From positions 63,740 to 127,739 of the forward strand of contig VYZI01000261.1 in NCBI GenBank assembly GCA_013397695.1: a DNA stretch of 64,000 nt. Reading direction: 5' to 3'. The position numbers were made by a program, and so were the translations under genes. The notes below the pieces were generated by a model. That model saw nothing but the letters and a program-made list of their open reading frames with translations. It had not been told where the DNA came from and searched no databases. This stretch comes from Centropus unirufus. Taxonomy: Eukaryota > Chordata > Aves > Cuculiformes > Centropidae. Shown one piece after another: positions 62,780 through 64,000 of this stretch. Every line of letters starts with the position of its first letter. The stretch's first letter is position 1.

Positions 62780-64000
62780 TTCTGCAGTGCCTGGAGACAT
62801 TTGGCGTGAGAAAAGGGTAGGCATAGTGACAGGTCACAGGAAAACTGAGTCAAAAGTTGTGCCCGTGTTGTGTCATGGAAGACATTTTCACTAGGAAAGA
62901 GTGAAGTATTTAGTAGGACTGTGCTAGACTCTGGGAAAAGTCATCTGGAATACTGACTGCCACGTTAGTTATGCTTTTACAAGAAGCATTAACTGAAACT
63001 GAGTTAGATCAGTGAAAAACTATTAGTCATAGTAAAAGCCATAAAGAATCAGACTAAAGGCATATGCAGCGCAATAGCCTGTCTCTGGTAGTGAGCAAGA
63101 GTAAAAGCTTAACAAATACAGTAAGGTAGTATAAGCGTGTGTAAAAGTTCCACAAAACACTGCCATTCTTCAACAAATTGCACTTTAAATTCTTCCTGAG
63201 CAAGGGGCATTATCTTTACCTCTAATATCTTTAGACCTTTCCCCCTACTGCATTTGTTCACTTATCTTCTTTTTGCAGTTTGCTTGCAGTTTGCTTTCTG
63301 AACCAGTGTGACCTCTCAGCATCAAGGCAGCAGGGAATTCTACTGTCCCTTCTGCCATCCCCCAAGATGTGGGAAAACCATCACCTTAACTGATCCTTGT
63401 TATTTCATCTAATGTCAATAATTCTTGTTTTTAAAATGACAATGAACAATCATTCCCTTTGCTAACAGTGATCTGGGAATTGGGAGTACCTCTTACACCA
63501 AAACAGCTCATCTTGATAATTTTAGCCCAATTAAGATTGAGAGAATCTGAGTACAATCTGTAGATGGGCACTGGGCTACATACTAGTGAAGAGCAAGATT
63601 GATGTCAATGAAAGAAAAAAAATTGCCTAAAGAAAAAAAGAATATTGAGAATTAATAAATTTAATTTGAAAAGTAGAAGAAATTTCTTATCCATGAGGAT
63701 AGTGATACTCTAGGACAACCTTCTGATCACGCATTGGCTTTGACTGAAGTGTAATTACACAAATAGATTTATTACTTTTGAAGAAAACAACCTATTTTTT
63801 TCCTAGGAACCCAGGAGATCAATTACATTAGGAGTGCTAAATTTGAACAAATATAAATGTCTTGGCTAACACCACTTCAGGTTGCCTTTGAGTCTCTTGT
63901 CTGAATAGTTGGGATCCATTTATGAGGGGATCCAGCATGGCCTTCTACTTATATCTTCAGAGGTACCTGAATGAATGACCTGGATGCTTTAATCACTCAG
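62780..64000. other. No gene seen; single-copy-like DNA
   Basis: AT-rich sequence to the window end with no repeat or exon recognised. A 'gcagtttgctt' direct repeat occurs at about 63278-63298. Confidence 0.5.

Overview
This window looks like vertebrate, most probably bird, nuclear DNA from a gene-poor stretch: a gene desert or a very large intron. The main evidence is the repeat content. At least eight fragments of CR1, the LINE that dominates bird (and crocodile/turtle) genomes, are readable. They include several copies of its diagnostic 3' end, where a 'cttccaaccc' block is followed by copies of 'attctatg'. There are also a solo retroviral LTR, two to three decayed MIR-type SINE fragments, a long tetranucleotide microsatellite and two runs of N from assembly gaps. 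The sequence is AT-rich and CpG-poor. Open frames outside repeats are about 140 codons or shorter and carry no domain I recognise. I found no exon, promoter with gene, tRNA, rRNA, CRISPR array or operon, and nothing that looks prokaryotic.

Layout. 1-5272 is single-copy-like apart from a minus-strand MIR fragment (3300-3445) and an N gap (4320-4394). 5273-5947 holds two CR1 3' ends of different subfamilies, head to tail. 5948-12515 is single-copy-like. 12516-12781 is a minus-strand CR1 3' fragment. 12782-21385 is single-copy-like, with a CpG cluster near 19.3 kb. 21386-22898 is a plus-strand CR1 reverse-transcriptase fragment split by a 490-bp solo LTR (21585-22074, minus strand) with a perfect 5-bp target duplication. 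22899-34789 is single-copy-like with a MIR fragment (25864-25980) and an ATT repeat. 34790-34882 is a CR1 tail. 38807-40760 is a long, internally deleted minus-strand CR1. 40761-53489 is single-copy-like with a roughly 196-bp tetranucleotide repeat (50262-50457). 53490-53860 may be a decayed LTR. 59108-59158 is a CR1 tail and 62288-62779 is a CR1 with one internal deletion.

The retroelements are all broken and none could move by itself. The remaining sequence may contain conserved regulatory elements; I flag several blocks rich in homeodomain-type TAAT cores, but only cross-species alignment could confirm them. I did not find an undescribed biological system. The best-supported observation is the nested LTR-in-CR1 insertion, because both ends, the terminal inverted repeat and the target duplication can all be read directly.
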